Shown piece by piece: positions 6,102-12,735 of a stretch of 12,735 nucleotides of DNA. Origin of the DNA: Methanobacteriota archaeon (lineage in GTDB: Archaea; Hydrothermarchaeota; Hydrothermarchaeia; Hydrothermarchaeales; JAADFM01); the NCBI GenBank assembly GCA_013152845.1, contig JAADFM010000078.1:1-12735 (forward strand), given 5' to 3'. Both the position numbers and the translations under genes were made by a program. Position 1 is the first letter of the stretch. Every line of letters starts with the position of its first letter. The notes below the pieces were generated by a model. It ran no database searches, was not told where the DNA came from, and saw nothing but the letters and a program-made list of their open reading frames with translations.

Positions 6102-6845
6102 TTTTGGTAACCTCAGGAGGATGGTGGACCTGTACAGGGTCTTCCCGTCCCTCTGTCCGGCCTGGGTTGCGGTCTCCTTGATATCCCCGCCGTAGGTCGT
6201 CTGGAGGTTCCTTGCAATCTTCCGCGCCACCTTCCTGGAGCCCAGGTAGAAGTCCCTGCCTTCCTTGAGGTCCTTCACCATGGTCAGGAAACCCTTCCCG
6301 TCCTCGGCCCCCATCCTCTCCACCATGACACCGATATCGGTGGTAATCCGTTCCAGGGTCTCAGGTGCGACACCCTTACCCCCCGGCCCCCTCACCTGTA
6401 TCTTGGCCTCGTAGTAGCTGCCGGCCTGCCTGGAGCAGTTGGGGCACATCACGCCTGTTATCTCCACCTCCACCCCGGCCGCCCTCTCCATCTCGACACC
6501 CCTGCGCATGCCGGTCACCCTGACCTCCACCGGGATGACGAACCTGCCGGGGGAGGTCTCCTTTATATCGCAGACCTTGGTCTCGACATCCACCTGGGCC
6601 AGGTCGCCTGTCCGGATACCCCTTTCGACCTCCCACGCCGCCACCTGGCGGAGGAACTCCTCCATGTCATCTGTGAGGCGGGTCCACCGCCCATGCCGCT
6701 GGTGTTTCATGCACCCCCTGCAGACGGTGCCTGTGACCCTCTCGGGGACCTCCACCGGGTCCCTCTCCTTGAGGAAGCACTCCCTGCACAGGTTGTCTAC
6801 CAGTTCGTCGGTGGACCTTCCGCATACCGGGCAGAACCTGTTCAT
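6096..6845 (-). CDS. nmd3: NMD3 family protein
   Basis: The 249-residue product is the archaeal counterpart of NMD3, the eukaryotic adaptor that escorts the 60S ribosomal subunit. Archaea have no nucleus, so its role there is presumably a late large-subunit maturation step. The N-terminus holds zinc-binding CxxC pairs at Cys 5/8, 20/23 and 42/45, and a fourth pair at 134/137 (CPNCSRQAGSYYEAKIQVRG). The last stretch is highly characteristic of NMD3. The C-terminal half has the expected GSRKVARKIA and TYGGDIKET motifs. Its ATG overlaps the DUF424 stop in the pattern ATGA (4 bp), so translation is coupled. It is the last gene of the MCM operon. Archaeal NMD3 is shorter than the eukaryotic protein, and this length is normal. 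Confidence 0.93.
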   Translation of the reverse strand: MNRFCPVCGRSTDELVDNLCRECFLKERDPVEVPERVTGTVCRGCMKHQRHGRWTRLTDDMEEFLRQVAAWEVERGIRTGDLAQVDVETKVCDIKETSPGRFVIPVEVRVTGMRRGVEMERAAGVEVEITGVMCPNCSRQAGSYYEAKIQVRGPGGKGVAPETLERITTDIGVMVERMGAEDGKGFLTMVKDLKEGRDFYLGSRKVARKIARNLQTTYGGDIKETATQAGQRDGKTLYRSTILLRLPKV

Positions 6846-7135
6846 AGCAGCATGACCATCTGGGCATGGGGTATGCCAGTGATTACGTTCTCTGAGTCTA
6901 TGACCCCGGCCCTGATGCCGCAGCCTACCGCACCCTCTCCAACGAGGTTGGATATGGTGGCCTCCTTCAGCAGTTCCTCAAGCTCATCTTCTCCGCAGAT
7001 TTCCCCTTTGTAAAACCCTTCGCTGACCTCCAGGTACAGGTCCCCTTCCGCGAACTTTTTCCCGCACAGGTCCATGTCGCAGGCGGCCAGCACCACCTCG
7101 CCTTCCGTGCGGTATGTCTTCACATAGCACTGCAT
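6842..7135 (-). CDS. DUF424 family protein
   Basis: This 97-residue archaeal protein is of unknown function. The sequence CYVKTYRTEGEVVLAACDMDLCGKKF opens like a DUF424 member, and VGEGAVGCGIRAGVI, then ENVITGIPHAQMV, closes it. DUF424 genes often lie beside translation genes in archaea, as here with NMD3, so a translation or ribosome role is a guess from context. I chose the ATG at 7135, not the TTG at 7165, because DUF424 proteins start close to the YVKTYRT segment and AAGGAG lies about 12 nt ahead of the ATG. It follows the OB-fold gene after about 36 bp and overlaps NMD3 by 4 bp. There are no membrane segments. Confidence 0.85.
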   Translation of the reverse strand: MQCYVKTYRTEGEVVLAACDMDLCGKKFAEGDLYLEVSEGFYKGEICGEDELEELLKEATISNLVGEGAVGCGIRAGVIDSENVITGIPHAQMVMLL

Positions 7136-7171
7136 ATTCCTAGGAAACTCCTTAACAAGGGACAAGGCTTG

Positions 7172-7789
7172 TTAGACCTTCTTGAACCTACCGATTTTCG
7201 GCTCGTATATGTCCCCCCTGCCCATGAGGTCCCCCAGGACCTCCTCGAGTTCATCCTCGGAGATGGCGGCCCTGGCCAGAAGGTCCGAATAGCTCACCCC
7301 GTCACCTTCGTCCAACTCCTCCAGGATGCCGAGGACCACCAGCCCCTTGTCCTCGGTGACGGACTCCTCCTCGACCTGGATGGACTCCTCGCCCCCTCCG
7401 GGTGGTGGTGTTAGCTGTCCGGGTATTGAATCCCGGCGCATGTAGAGTTCGAGGCGCCTTACCAGCTCCCAGTTGGGGTCCTCTATCCTGGCTGCGGCCT
7501 CCAGGGCGATGTACTCCTCACCGTTGTACTCCCTCACCCTCCCCACGATGTCGACCATGTCCCCGGGCCTTATCAGCTCGATCTTGTCCAGGTCCTCGCT
7601 GAAGGCCCGCGCCTGGATGGTATCGGTCCCGTCGTCCAGGGTCAGGGAACCAAAGCTGCCGGTATCACTTACAAACTTTGATACCACGGTCCCCAGGACC
7701 CGGACCCTCGAGACCTCCCTGTCTCCCTGGTACAGCTCCCTGATGAAGACCTTGCGGGCCACGTCCCTGGACGGTATCCCTTCGGCCAC
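7172..7789 (-). CDS. RPA32-like OB-fold protein with C-terminal winged helix
   Basis: This 205-residue protein has an OB fold at about 28-105 (VRVLGTVVSKF, TLDDGTDTIQARAF, RPGDMVDIVGRVREYNGEEYI) of the tRNA-anti/RPA2 type. A Pro/Gly/Glu linker (about 120-145) follows, then a winged helix (about 145-205). That order is the one in eukaryotic RPA32. It presumably binds single-stranded DNA, or a partner, at the fork. Its tail GDIYEPKIGRFKKV closely resembles the MCM tail GNIYEPRHGNYKVV. It starts at GTG, 3 bp after the MCM stop, with GGTGG in the end of mcm as ribosome binding site. Co-transcription with mcm supports a replication role. No zinc motif is present, so it is not the archaeal RPA41 type. 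A second RPA subunit gene is not in the window. Confidence 0.85.
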   Translation of the reverse strand: MAEGIPSRDVARKVFIRELYQGDREVSRVRVLGTVVSKFVSDTGSFGSLTLDDGTDTIQARAFSEDLDKIELIRPGDMVDIVGRVREYNGEEYIALEAAARIEDPNWELVRRLELYMRRDSIPGQLTPPPGGGEESIQVEEESVTEDKGLVVLGILEELDEGDGVSYSDLLARAAISEDELEEVLGDLMGRGDIYEPKIGRFKKV

Positions 7790-7792
7790 CGG

Positions 7793-9835
7793 TCACACCA
7801 CCTTGTAGTTGCCGTGGCGGGGCTCGTATATGTTCCCGTCCTTTCGGAGTTTCTCGATGAGCTCGCGGGTGTTCTTCTCATCGATGTTCCGTTCTCTTGC
7901 GAGCTCTATGATTTCCTCTATCCTGGCGGTCCCGTAATCCTTCTCCAACTCCTTTATTATGTCGAGGATCTCGTTTATCTTGTCCCTCTGGGACTTGGTA
8001 ACGCCCACCATGATTTTGTCCACGTCATAGTTGCCTGTCTCGTCCCTTCCAACCTGGTTCAGGGAGAGCTCCAGGAGCCTTATGGCGTTCTCTGCGTCCT
8101 TTACCTCCACCGTCTCGCTCAGCCTGACCCTGGCCGATGCCCTCGCCAGCCTGATTATGGCCCACAGCTGCCGGGCGGTGAGGGGGATACCGATGTCCTG
8201 GCTCAGGGCCCTCTCCCGCAGCTCGTTGTAGAAGTCCTCGATGGCCTTCCTGGCCTTGTCCGAGAGTTCTGGCTGGACGTTCTTCCTGGCATAGGCGATG
8301 TACTTCCGCAAGAGCTCGGGGTCCAGCTTGGGGGTCACGGACTGGGGCGCCATCACGGTATCCAGGATGTGCTTTGTCACCTGCCGCGTGTTCTCGGGCT
8401 CGTCCTTGACGATGAATATCAGGTCGAACCTGGAGAGGATGGTGGGCTGGAGATTTATCTGCTCTGATATGGTCTTGTACTCGTCGAACCGCCCGAGTTT
8501 AGGGTTGGCGGCTGCTAGGATGGAGCATCGGGCCTGGAAGGTGGCCAGGATGCCAGCCTTGGCGATGCTGACGGTCTGCTGTTCCATGGCCTCGTGCATG
8601 GCCGAGCGGTCGTCCTTTTCCATCTTGTCGAACTCGTCGATACAGGCGATGCCCCTGTCGGCCAGGACCAGGGCACCTGCCTCAAGGCTCCAGCCGCCGT
8701 CGCCGAACTCGTCCTTTACCGCGGCGGCGGTAAGGCCGGCCGTGGACGTCCCCTTGCCGCTGGCATAGACCCCCCTGGGGGCCAGTTCCCTTGCCACGTA
8801 CTGCAATATCTCCGATTTCCCTGTGGATGGGTCGCCCACCAGGATGATGTGGCTGTCCCCCCTCACCCTGCCCCCGTCCGGGAGCTCCAGGGGGGGTGAG
8901 GAGAACAGCTGGTACATGATGGCCTCCTTTATATCCTGGTAGCCGAGGATGTGGGGGGCGATGCTGTCCTTTATCATCTCATAGATTTCCGGGTCTTTCG
9001 AGAGGCGGATTATCTCGTCCACGTCCTCTCTGTCCAGGGAGACCTCCTCGAAGTCCGACTGCTGGACCTGGAAGGAGTTGGCCTCGATGAATATCTCAAA
9101 TACGCGCAGCTTCTCTGACCCCACCTTCTTGCGCACGGCCCGCAGAATCCCTACTACCTCTATCCTGTCCCCCGGGGTTATCCTGCCGGTGAGGTCGTCC
9201 TCCAGGTAGATGGCGAGCTCCTTGGGGTGCTCCCCGCCCCTTAAGGCCTCCAGGGACTCCTGGATTTGAATCTTCTGGGAGTCGATGAACTTGGACTCGT
9301 CAATCAGGAGTTTGAAAGGCCCCTTTTTCTCGCAGGACTCGCAGAGGTAGGGCTCCTTCAGTTTCTCACCGTCCTGGGGTATCCTCATGATGTCCCCGCA
9401 CCGCTGGCATTCGTAGGCACCCTCCACGAGCTTGGGCCTTACATCGGTGGCCTTCCTCACGATACCGGTAACCGAGAGCAAGATGCCCACGTCAGCCGAC
9501 CGTATGTCCTTTATCATGTACCGGTGGGACTCGGGGATATCCGTGAACCTCACGTTGATTTTACCGCCCGGGGCGTCGGTGGCCGTCTCCATCTCGGAAA
9601 CCGCCCTCTCCGCGGCCCGGATGGCGGTATCCGGGTCGGTGAGGACGCTGTCTGCTAGGGCGATATCGTATCTGTCCAGGTCATTGAAGTCCACATATAG
9701 GCTCTTTTTCTCGGGATACTCATGGACGATTCTGAGGATGTCCCTGTAATAATACCGCCTGAAAAACCCGTCAAATTTCGCCACCGCATCCTGGAAATCT
9801 ATGGTCTCAATCGCTGCTTCCATTCCATCTCCCAT
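7793..9835 (-). CDS. mcm: MCM replicative DNA helicase
   Basis: MCM is the hexameric 3'-5' helicase that unwinds the replication fork. The 680-residue protein is complete and has no intein. The N-terminal domain carries a zinc motif, Cys 143, 146, 165 and 168 (CQRC, then CESC). The AAA+ domain shows Walker A GDPSTGKS (334-341), Walker B CIDEFDKM (398-405), sensor 1 AAANP (441-445) and arginine finger SRFD (468-471). The C-terminal winged helix (about 615-680) ends GNIYEPRHGNYKVV. All essential residues are in place and the length is typical. The ATG at 9835 is taken; a second in-frame ATG lies four codons further in. The TATA box is centred about 24 nt before the ATG, so the mRNA is probably leaderless. 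It heads an operon with the RPA-like gene, DUF424 and NMD3. Confidence 0.98.
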   Translation of the reverse strand: MGDGMEAAIETIDFQDAVAKFDGFFRRYYYRDILRIVHEYPEKKSLYVDFNDLDRYDIALADSVLTDPDTAIRAAERAVSEMETATDAPGGKINVRFTDIPESHRYMIKDIRSADVGILLSVTGIVRKATDVRPKLVEGAYECQRCGDIMRIPQDGEKLKEPYLCESCEKKGPFKLLIDESKFIDSQKIQIQESLEALRGGEHPKELAIYLEDDLTGRITPGDRIEVVGILRAVRKKVGSEKLRVFEIFIEANSFQVQQSDFEEVSLDREDVDEIIRLSKDPEIYEMIKDSIAPHILGYQDIKEAIMYQLFSSPPLELPDGGRVRGDSHIILVGDPSTGKSEILQYVARELAPRGVYASGKGTSTAGLTAAAVKDEFGDGGWSLEAGALVLADRGIACIDEFDKMEKDDRSAMHEAMEQQTVSIAKAGILATFQARCSILAAANPKLGRFDEYKTISEQINLQPTILSRFDLIFIVKDEPENTRQVTKHILDTVMAPQSVTPKLDPELLRKYIAYARKNVQPELSDKARKAIEDFYNELRERALSQDIGIPLTARQLWAIIRLARASARVRLSETVEVKDAENAIRLLELSLNQVGRDETGNYDVDKIMVGVTKSQRDKINEILDIIKELEKDYGTARIEEIIELARERNIDEKNTRELIEKLRKDGNIYEPRHGNYKVV

Positions 9836-10087
9836 CTTCCAATTTCACCCCAGGTATATAAGTGCTTCAGATAGCCCTCGAAGCCCTTCAACTCGAAGTG
9901 CGGTTCCATTGGAGTTTTGGATGTCCGGTCCGGGTACCATTTTCGCCTCCAGTGGAATCAAAGGGGTCTTCGGGTATAGATGGATGGTCCTAGAGACCAC
10001 GGGAAAACTAATCCCCCTTCTTCCAGTCGAAAGGACATTCAGGGACCGGCCAGCCGTCATCCAGGGAACCCATGTTTCCGGTGGAGC
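9836..10087. other. 252-bp spacer upstream of mcm
   Basis: This is the largest gap between real genes in the window. The mcm TATA box is near 9858 and the rest is GC-rich. I checked for C/D boxes, a tRNA, clear inverted repeats, direct repeats and a coding frame with family-like sequence, and found none convincing. A 71-codon - strand frame at 9845-10060 is not conserved-looking. The gap could hold an origin-linked or regulatory element, but nothing here shows it. Confidence 0.5.
9855..9862 (-). promoter_or_regulatory. TATA box of the MCM operon
   Basis: The - strand reads CTTATATA, centred about 24 nt before the ATG at 9835. Transcription would start at or inside the first codon, which implies a leaderless mRNA. 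Confidence 0.65.
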
Positions 10088-10930
10088 TCAGTCCAGCTCC
10101 AGGTTGTAGACCCTCTCCACCCAGTTGATGTGGACATCCTCCAGTTCGGCATCGGTCAGCAGGCCGGAATCCAGGAGGTACCTGCTCACCCTGGGAACGC
10201 TCTTTGGTCCCACCACCGCCCCGGGCCGAGCCAGGTCATCGATATAATCGGATTCCAGGAGGAACCGCCGCCCCTCCTCCAGGGCCCTCACCACACCCTC
10301 TCTGGAGGCGACAAGCGACGGCATTATCCCGGTCTCCTCCCCTTCCCTGATGAAAGGCGGCGAATAGTGTTTGACCACCCTCTCGGGCTTCAACCCCGCC
10401 TTCCTGGCCATGGTGGCGAACTCGCCGAAGGCACCCCGCTCCAGGGCCTCGGTATGCAGCTGCACCGCGCAGTCCACATCGGCGGCCACCTCCATGGCAG
10501 AGGTCATGAGCCTGTTGGCAGCCTCGAGGACCTCGCCAGGCACACGGAAATGAGGCCGTCCCACCTCGCCGATGGCAGCGGCCTTTCCCTCCTCCACCCG
10601 GTCCCCGGCGGCCCTGAGTGCCCCCTCCCCCACTTCCACGGCGGACTCAACGCCCAGGTCCTCACAGAGCCGGACGAACTCGGCCGGATGCACCCCCAGG
10701 ACCGGGAAGACCCGCACCCCCGTGGCCTCCTCCAGCTCTCCTGCAAGCTTGACGGTCTTGTCGAAAACCTGCTCGAAATCCTCAACGTCCCTGGCCCTGA
10801 TACCCCAGTCCCCGGCCATCTTGTTCACGAGGAAGATGTGGCCACCCCCTGCTCTTTCGAACTTCTTCACCGCCCCCACCCCTTCGCCCCTGATGGGGTC
10901 GATGTGCATGTGGTTGTCGGTGAATCTCAT
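10088..10930 (-). CDS. TatD-like metal-dependent hydrolase (TIM barrel)
   Basis: The 280-residue protein carries the full TatD/amidohydrolase set. HMHID near the start gives metal ligands H7 and H9 with D11. GVHP follows with H81, IGEVGRP with E122, VQLHTEA with H159, VVKHYSPP with H188, and LESDYIDD with D228. These mark a two-metal TIM-barrel hydrolase. TatD members are 3'-5' DNA exonucleases in bacteria, but archaeal relatives such as this have no proven substrate. I would not assign nuclease function without a test. It starts 47 bp after the DUF116 stop, with a weak AGGT ahead, and may be co-transcribed with it. The 252-bp spacer separates it from mcm. Confidence 0.88.
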   Translation of the reverse strand: MRFTDNHMHIDPIRGEGVGAVKKFERAGGGHIFLVNKMAGDWGIRARDVEDFEQVFDKTVKLAGELEEATGVRVFPVLGVHPAEFVRLCEDLGVESAVEVGEGALRAAGDRVEEGKAAAIGEVGRPHFRVPGEVLEAANRLMTSAMEVAADVDCAVQLHTEALERGAFGEFATMARKAGLKPERVVKHYSPPFIREGEETGIMPSLVASREGVVRALEEGRRFLLESDYIDDLARPGAVVGPKSVPRVSRYLLDSGLLTDAELEDVHINWVERVYNLELD

Positions 10931-10977
10931 CTATGTAACCTGGGGACCGGAATCCGTGCAGGCCTTCGGCACCTCTT

Positions 10978-11619
10978 CTATGGCCTCAATCCCGGCCCCA
11001 TCTTCCTCAGGAGTTCCTGGAAATTCACCTCGGTCTGGATGCATCCGTCCTTGGTGAGGGAGACCCCCTGGACGATGCACTTCCCTCTGGAGAGACCGTG
11101 CATGGCCATGTTCAGGTCCTTGTGGCAGGCGACCCCGAGGGCGGCCTTGGGCCTAACCCGCTGGACAATCCTCTCCACAAAGGAGCCACCGGGCACGATG
11201 TAGAACCCGTACCCGAGGCGCTCGGCCTCCTTTTTGAGGTCCTTTATGATGCAGAGGCCGCACTCCTTGCAGGTGACCCCCACCGCAGAATCGAGGCGGG
11301 CCGGACACTTGATGTGCCTCAGGCACTGGGGCACCACCAGGATCCTGTCCTGGGGTTCGACCCTGGAGAACCTCTCCTGCGAGAGGCTGTTCCTGACCTC
11401 TATGCCCATCTGGTCCACGATGCGGTCGCTGAGGCCGAACATGCGGGCAACCCCCTTCACCTGGAGATAGAAGCTGTCCATGGTAAAAAGGAGCAGACGG
11501 GGCAGTATCAGCCGCTTCTTCTTGAGTAGGACGAGCCCCAGGATGATAGATGTAACCAGGAGTGACACGAATCCTACGAAGAGAACGATTGAGAGCTTGC
11601 CGATTAACTCGTAAAACAT
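10978..11619 (-). CDS. DUF116 protein with N-terminal membrane anchor
   Basis: The 213-residue protein has one long hydrophobic stretch (about 9-32: LSIVLFVGFVSLLVTSII...), then a basic KKKRLILPR segment, so it is anchored at the membrane. The soluble part contains eight cysteines: 99 and 105 (QCLRHIKC), 117, 120 and 123 (TCKECGLC), then 165, 181 and 193. DUF116 is a Cys-rich family widespread in methanogens and anaerobes with no known function; an iron-sulfur or zinc site is inferred. I chose the ATG at 11619, because GGAGG lies 3 nt ahead and the TATA box at 11650-11660 puts transcription near 11629. The TTG at 11634 would lie upstream of that. TatD follows after 47 bp. Confidence 0.85.
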   Translation of the reverse strand: MFYELIGKLSIVLFVGFVSLLVTSIILGLVLLKKKRLILPRLLLFTMDSFYLQVKGVARMFGLSDRIVDQMGIEVRNSLSQERFSRVEPQDRILVVPQCLRHIKCPARLDSAVGVTCKECGLCIIKDLKKEAERLGYGFYIVPGGSFVERIVQRVRPKAALGVACHKDLNMAMHGLSRGKCIVQGVSLTKDGCIQTEVNFQELLRKMGPGLRP

Positions 11620-11649
11620 CTTCCTCCGGTGCAACTATGGAGGCTTTTC

Positions 11650-11660
11650 ACTTAAAAATC
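11650..11660 (-). promoter_or_regulatory. TATA box of DUF116 gene
   Basis: The - strand reads GATTTTTAAGT. It is centred about 36 nt upstream of the ATG at 11619 and about 38 bp from the TATA box of the divergent transporter. The leader would be about 10 nt and holds GGAGG. Confidence 0.55.
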
Positions 11661-11688
11661 TTTTCAACGCCCCGCCCTCTTCCGAGGG

Positions 11689-11696
11689 ATTTATAT
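11689..11696 (+). promoter_or_regulatory. TATA box of the molybdate/sulfate transporter
   Basis: ATTTATAT is centred about 30 nt before the ATG at 11723. Transcription would start near 11718, leaving almost no leader. The two divergent promoters share about 103 bp, which is room for a shared regulator, though no operator repeat is evident. Confidence 0.6.
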
Positions 11697-11722
11697 GAAA
11701 TCACTTACCAAGCTGGTGGGTG

Positions 11723-12735
11723 ATGCAGATTGGTCCCTACAGATTCGACCGCATGGAGCTGGCCGGCTCCCTGGGCGACCTGGGCACCCTGGTCCCCCTA
11801 TCTGTGGCCATGGTTGCCATCAACGGCCTCAACGCCACTGCCGTATTCCTCATGGTAGGCCTCTTCTACATCGGCGCCGGCCTCTACTTCCGCCTCCCGG
11901 TCCCGGTCCAGCCCCTCAAGGTTGTGGCCGCCCTCGCCATCGCATCCCAGATGGACGCCGCAACAATCGCCGCCTCCGGCCTGATCTTCGGCGTCTCCCT
12001 GCTCCTCCTTGCCCTCACCGGGATGATAGACCTCCTGGCCAGGTTCTTCACCCGCCCAATCGTCAGGGGCATCCAGCTGGGCCTGGGGTTCATCCTCATC
12101 GAGAAGGGGCTCATGTTCCTCACCTCCAAGGACCTCCTCCTCGAGCCGGGCCGGCGGCTCCCATCGGCGGTGGGGTCCATAACCATCTCCCCCAACCTCC
12201 TCCTGGGCATTGCCGGCATCGTTTTGGTCCTCTTCCTCCTCAACAACACCCGCTTCCCGGCGGCCATCGCCGTCATCCTATTCGGCATAGCTGCCAGCGG
12301 GGCCATGGGGTATCTGGGCGGTGCCGGCCCCTTCACCCTGGGTCTTGTGCCTCTCCACCTCTATACCCCAACTCCAGAGGTGCTCCTCAACGCCCTCTTC
12401 CTCCTTGTCCTGCCCCAGATTCCCCTGACCCTGGGCAACGCCGTCATAGCCACCTCGGAGACCGCCAGGAACCTCTTCAGTGAGAGGGAGGCAGCTAGGG
12501 TTACAAACCGCGCCCTGGCCGCCAGCATGGGTCTTGTCAACCTGGCCACCGGCGCAGTCGGCGGGATGCCCATGTGCCACGGGGCCGGGGGGCTGGCCGC
12601 CCACTACCGCTTCGGTGCAAGGACGGGCGGTTCAAACATCATCATCGGAGGCATATTCGTGGTCATCGCCCTCATCTTCGGGAAGATATCGGTCGCCATC
12701 CTGGGCCTCATACCCAATGCCGTCTTCGGTGTCCT
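11723..12735 (+). CDS. MOT1-type molybdate/sulfate transporter, 3' end missing
   Basis: The frame is open for 337 codons to the window end, with no stop. It is a polytopic membrane protein with about ten hydrophobic segments visible. SulP/MOT1 hallmarks are present: GSLGDLGTLVP near 15-25, PVPVQPLKVVAALAIA at 60-75, PQIPLTLGNAVIAT at 231-244, and GGMPMCHGAGGLA near 280-292 followed by YRFGARTGG. The PMCHGAGG motif marks the MOT1 branch, which imports molybdate and, in some members, sulfate. No STAS domain has appeared by the window end, as expected for MOT1. The ATG at 11723 overlaps a GGTGGGTG stretch, and the TATA box gives a near-leaderless start. Molybdate supply would suit a molybdo- or tungstopterin-using archaeon, but no such enzyme is present here. 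Confidence 0.88.
   Translation, partial: MQIGPYRFDRMELAGSLGDLGTLVPLSVAMVAINGLNATAVFLMVGLFYIGAGLYFRLPVPVQPLKVVAALAIASQMDAATIAASGLIFGVSLLLLALTGMIDLLARFFTRPIVRGIQLGLGFILIEKGLMFLTSKDLLLEPGRRLPSAVGSITISPNLLLGIAGIVLVLFLLNNTRFPAAIAVILFGIAASGAMGYLGGAGPFTLGLVPLHLYTPTPEVLLNALFLLVLPQIPLTLGNAVIATSETARNLFSEREAARVTNRALAASMGLVNLATGAVGGMPMCHGAGGLAAHYRFGARTGGSNIIIGGIFVVIALIFGKISVAILGLIPNAVFGV

Noticed and set aside
7136..7165. TTG start 10 codons upstream for DUF424
   Set aside because: Family members begin near the later ATG, and the extra residues (SLVKEFPRN) look like the untranslated leader holding AAGGAG.
9845..10060. 71-codon open frame upstream of mcm
   Set aside because: No recognisable domain, and it includes the mcm TATA box at its end, so it is probably chance.
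9836..10087. C/D-box or H/ACA guide RNA in the mcm spacer
   Set aside because: GGATGACGG with a later CTGA vaguely resembles C and D boxes, but the C box is not RTGATGA and no second pair is present.
9980..11203. 407-codon open frame on the + strand
   Set aside because: It lies antisense to the TatD-like and DUF116 genes, both with clear motifs. Its product is rich in Pro, Gly, His and Leu, as expected from the complement of GC-rich coding DNA.
11695..12483. 262-codon open frame on the + strand
   Set aside because: It is a shifted reading of the MOT1 transporter gene, whose true frame from 11723 is open to the window end and has clear family motifs.
1..12735. CRISPR arrays, insertion sequences, toxin-antitoxin or prophage genes
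   Set aside because: No regularly spaced repeats, terminal inverted repeats, transposase motifs or phage proteins were seen on either strand.

Overview
The window is archaeal chromosome, GC-rich and densely coded. The evidence is the gene content: MCM replicative helicase, an OB-fold RPA-like protein, NMD3, RIO1 kinase, a Dim2/Pno1-type KH protein, aIF1A, an archaeal/eukaryal-type tyrosyl-tRNA synthetase, and the archaeal families DUF424, DUF530, DUF1699 and DUF116. A-T rich TATA boxes sit about 23-36 nt before many start codons. A euryarchaeal or related uncultured lineage fits best, but the sequence alone does not name it.

Layout. A partial CBS-domain protein (+ strand, 1-384) converges on a tRNA-Asn(GUU) gene (- strand, 427-499). 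Everything from there to 11619 is on the - strand, so transcription runs from high to low coordinates. Read in that direction it is: DUF116 membrane protein and TatD-like hydrolase (11619-10088); a 252-bp spacer; the MCM / RPA-like / DUF424 / NMD3 operon (9835-6096); TyrRS (6062-4944); aIF1A, RIO1 and Dim2-like KH protein (4887-3226); a PH-like membrane protein (3186-2742); and the DUF530-DUF1699 pair (2662-544). A MOT1-type molybdate/sulfate transporter starts at 11723 on the + strand, divergent from DUF116, and runs off the window end.

How the genes fit together. Most of the window is information processing. MCM and the OB-fold protein serve DNA replication. NMD3, RIO1 and the KH protein belong to late ribosomal subunit maturation, and aIF1A, TyrRS and tRNA-Asn to translation. 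MCM, the OB-fold protein, DUF424 and NMD3 are packed so tightly (gap of 3 bp, short gap, 4-bp overlap) that they are probably co-transcribed.

Points that need care. Two genes are broken by one surplus base each: aIF1A near 4731 and the PH-like protein at 2860-2863. Translating straight through gives truncated or garbled products. aIF1A also appears to start at CTG behind a perfect Shine-Dalgarno. The MCM and RPA-like proteins end in strikingly similar winged-helix tails. I see no mobile element, CRISPR array or obvious horizontally acquired island. The unexplained material lies in the DUF530/DUF1699 pair, the PH-like protein, DUF116 and the MCM upstream spacer.
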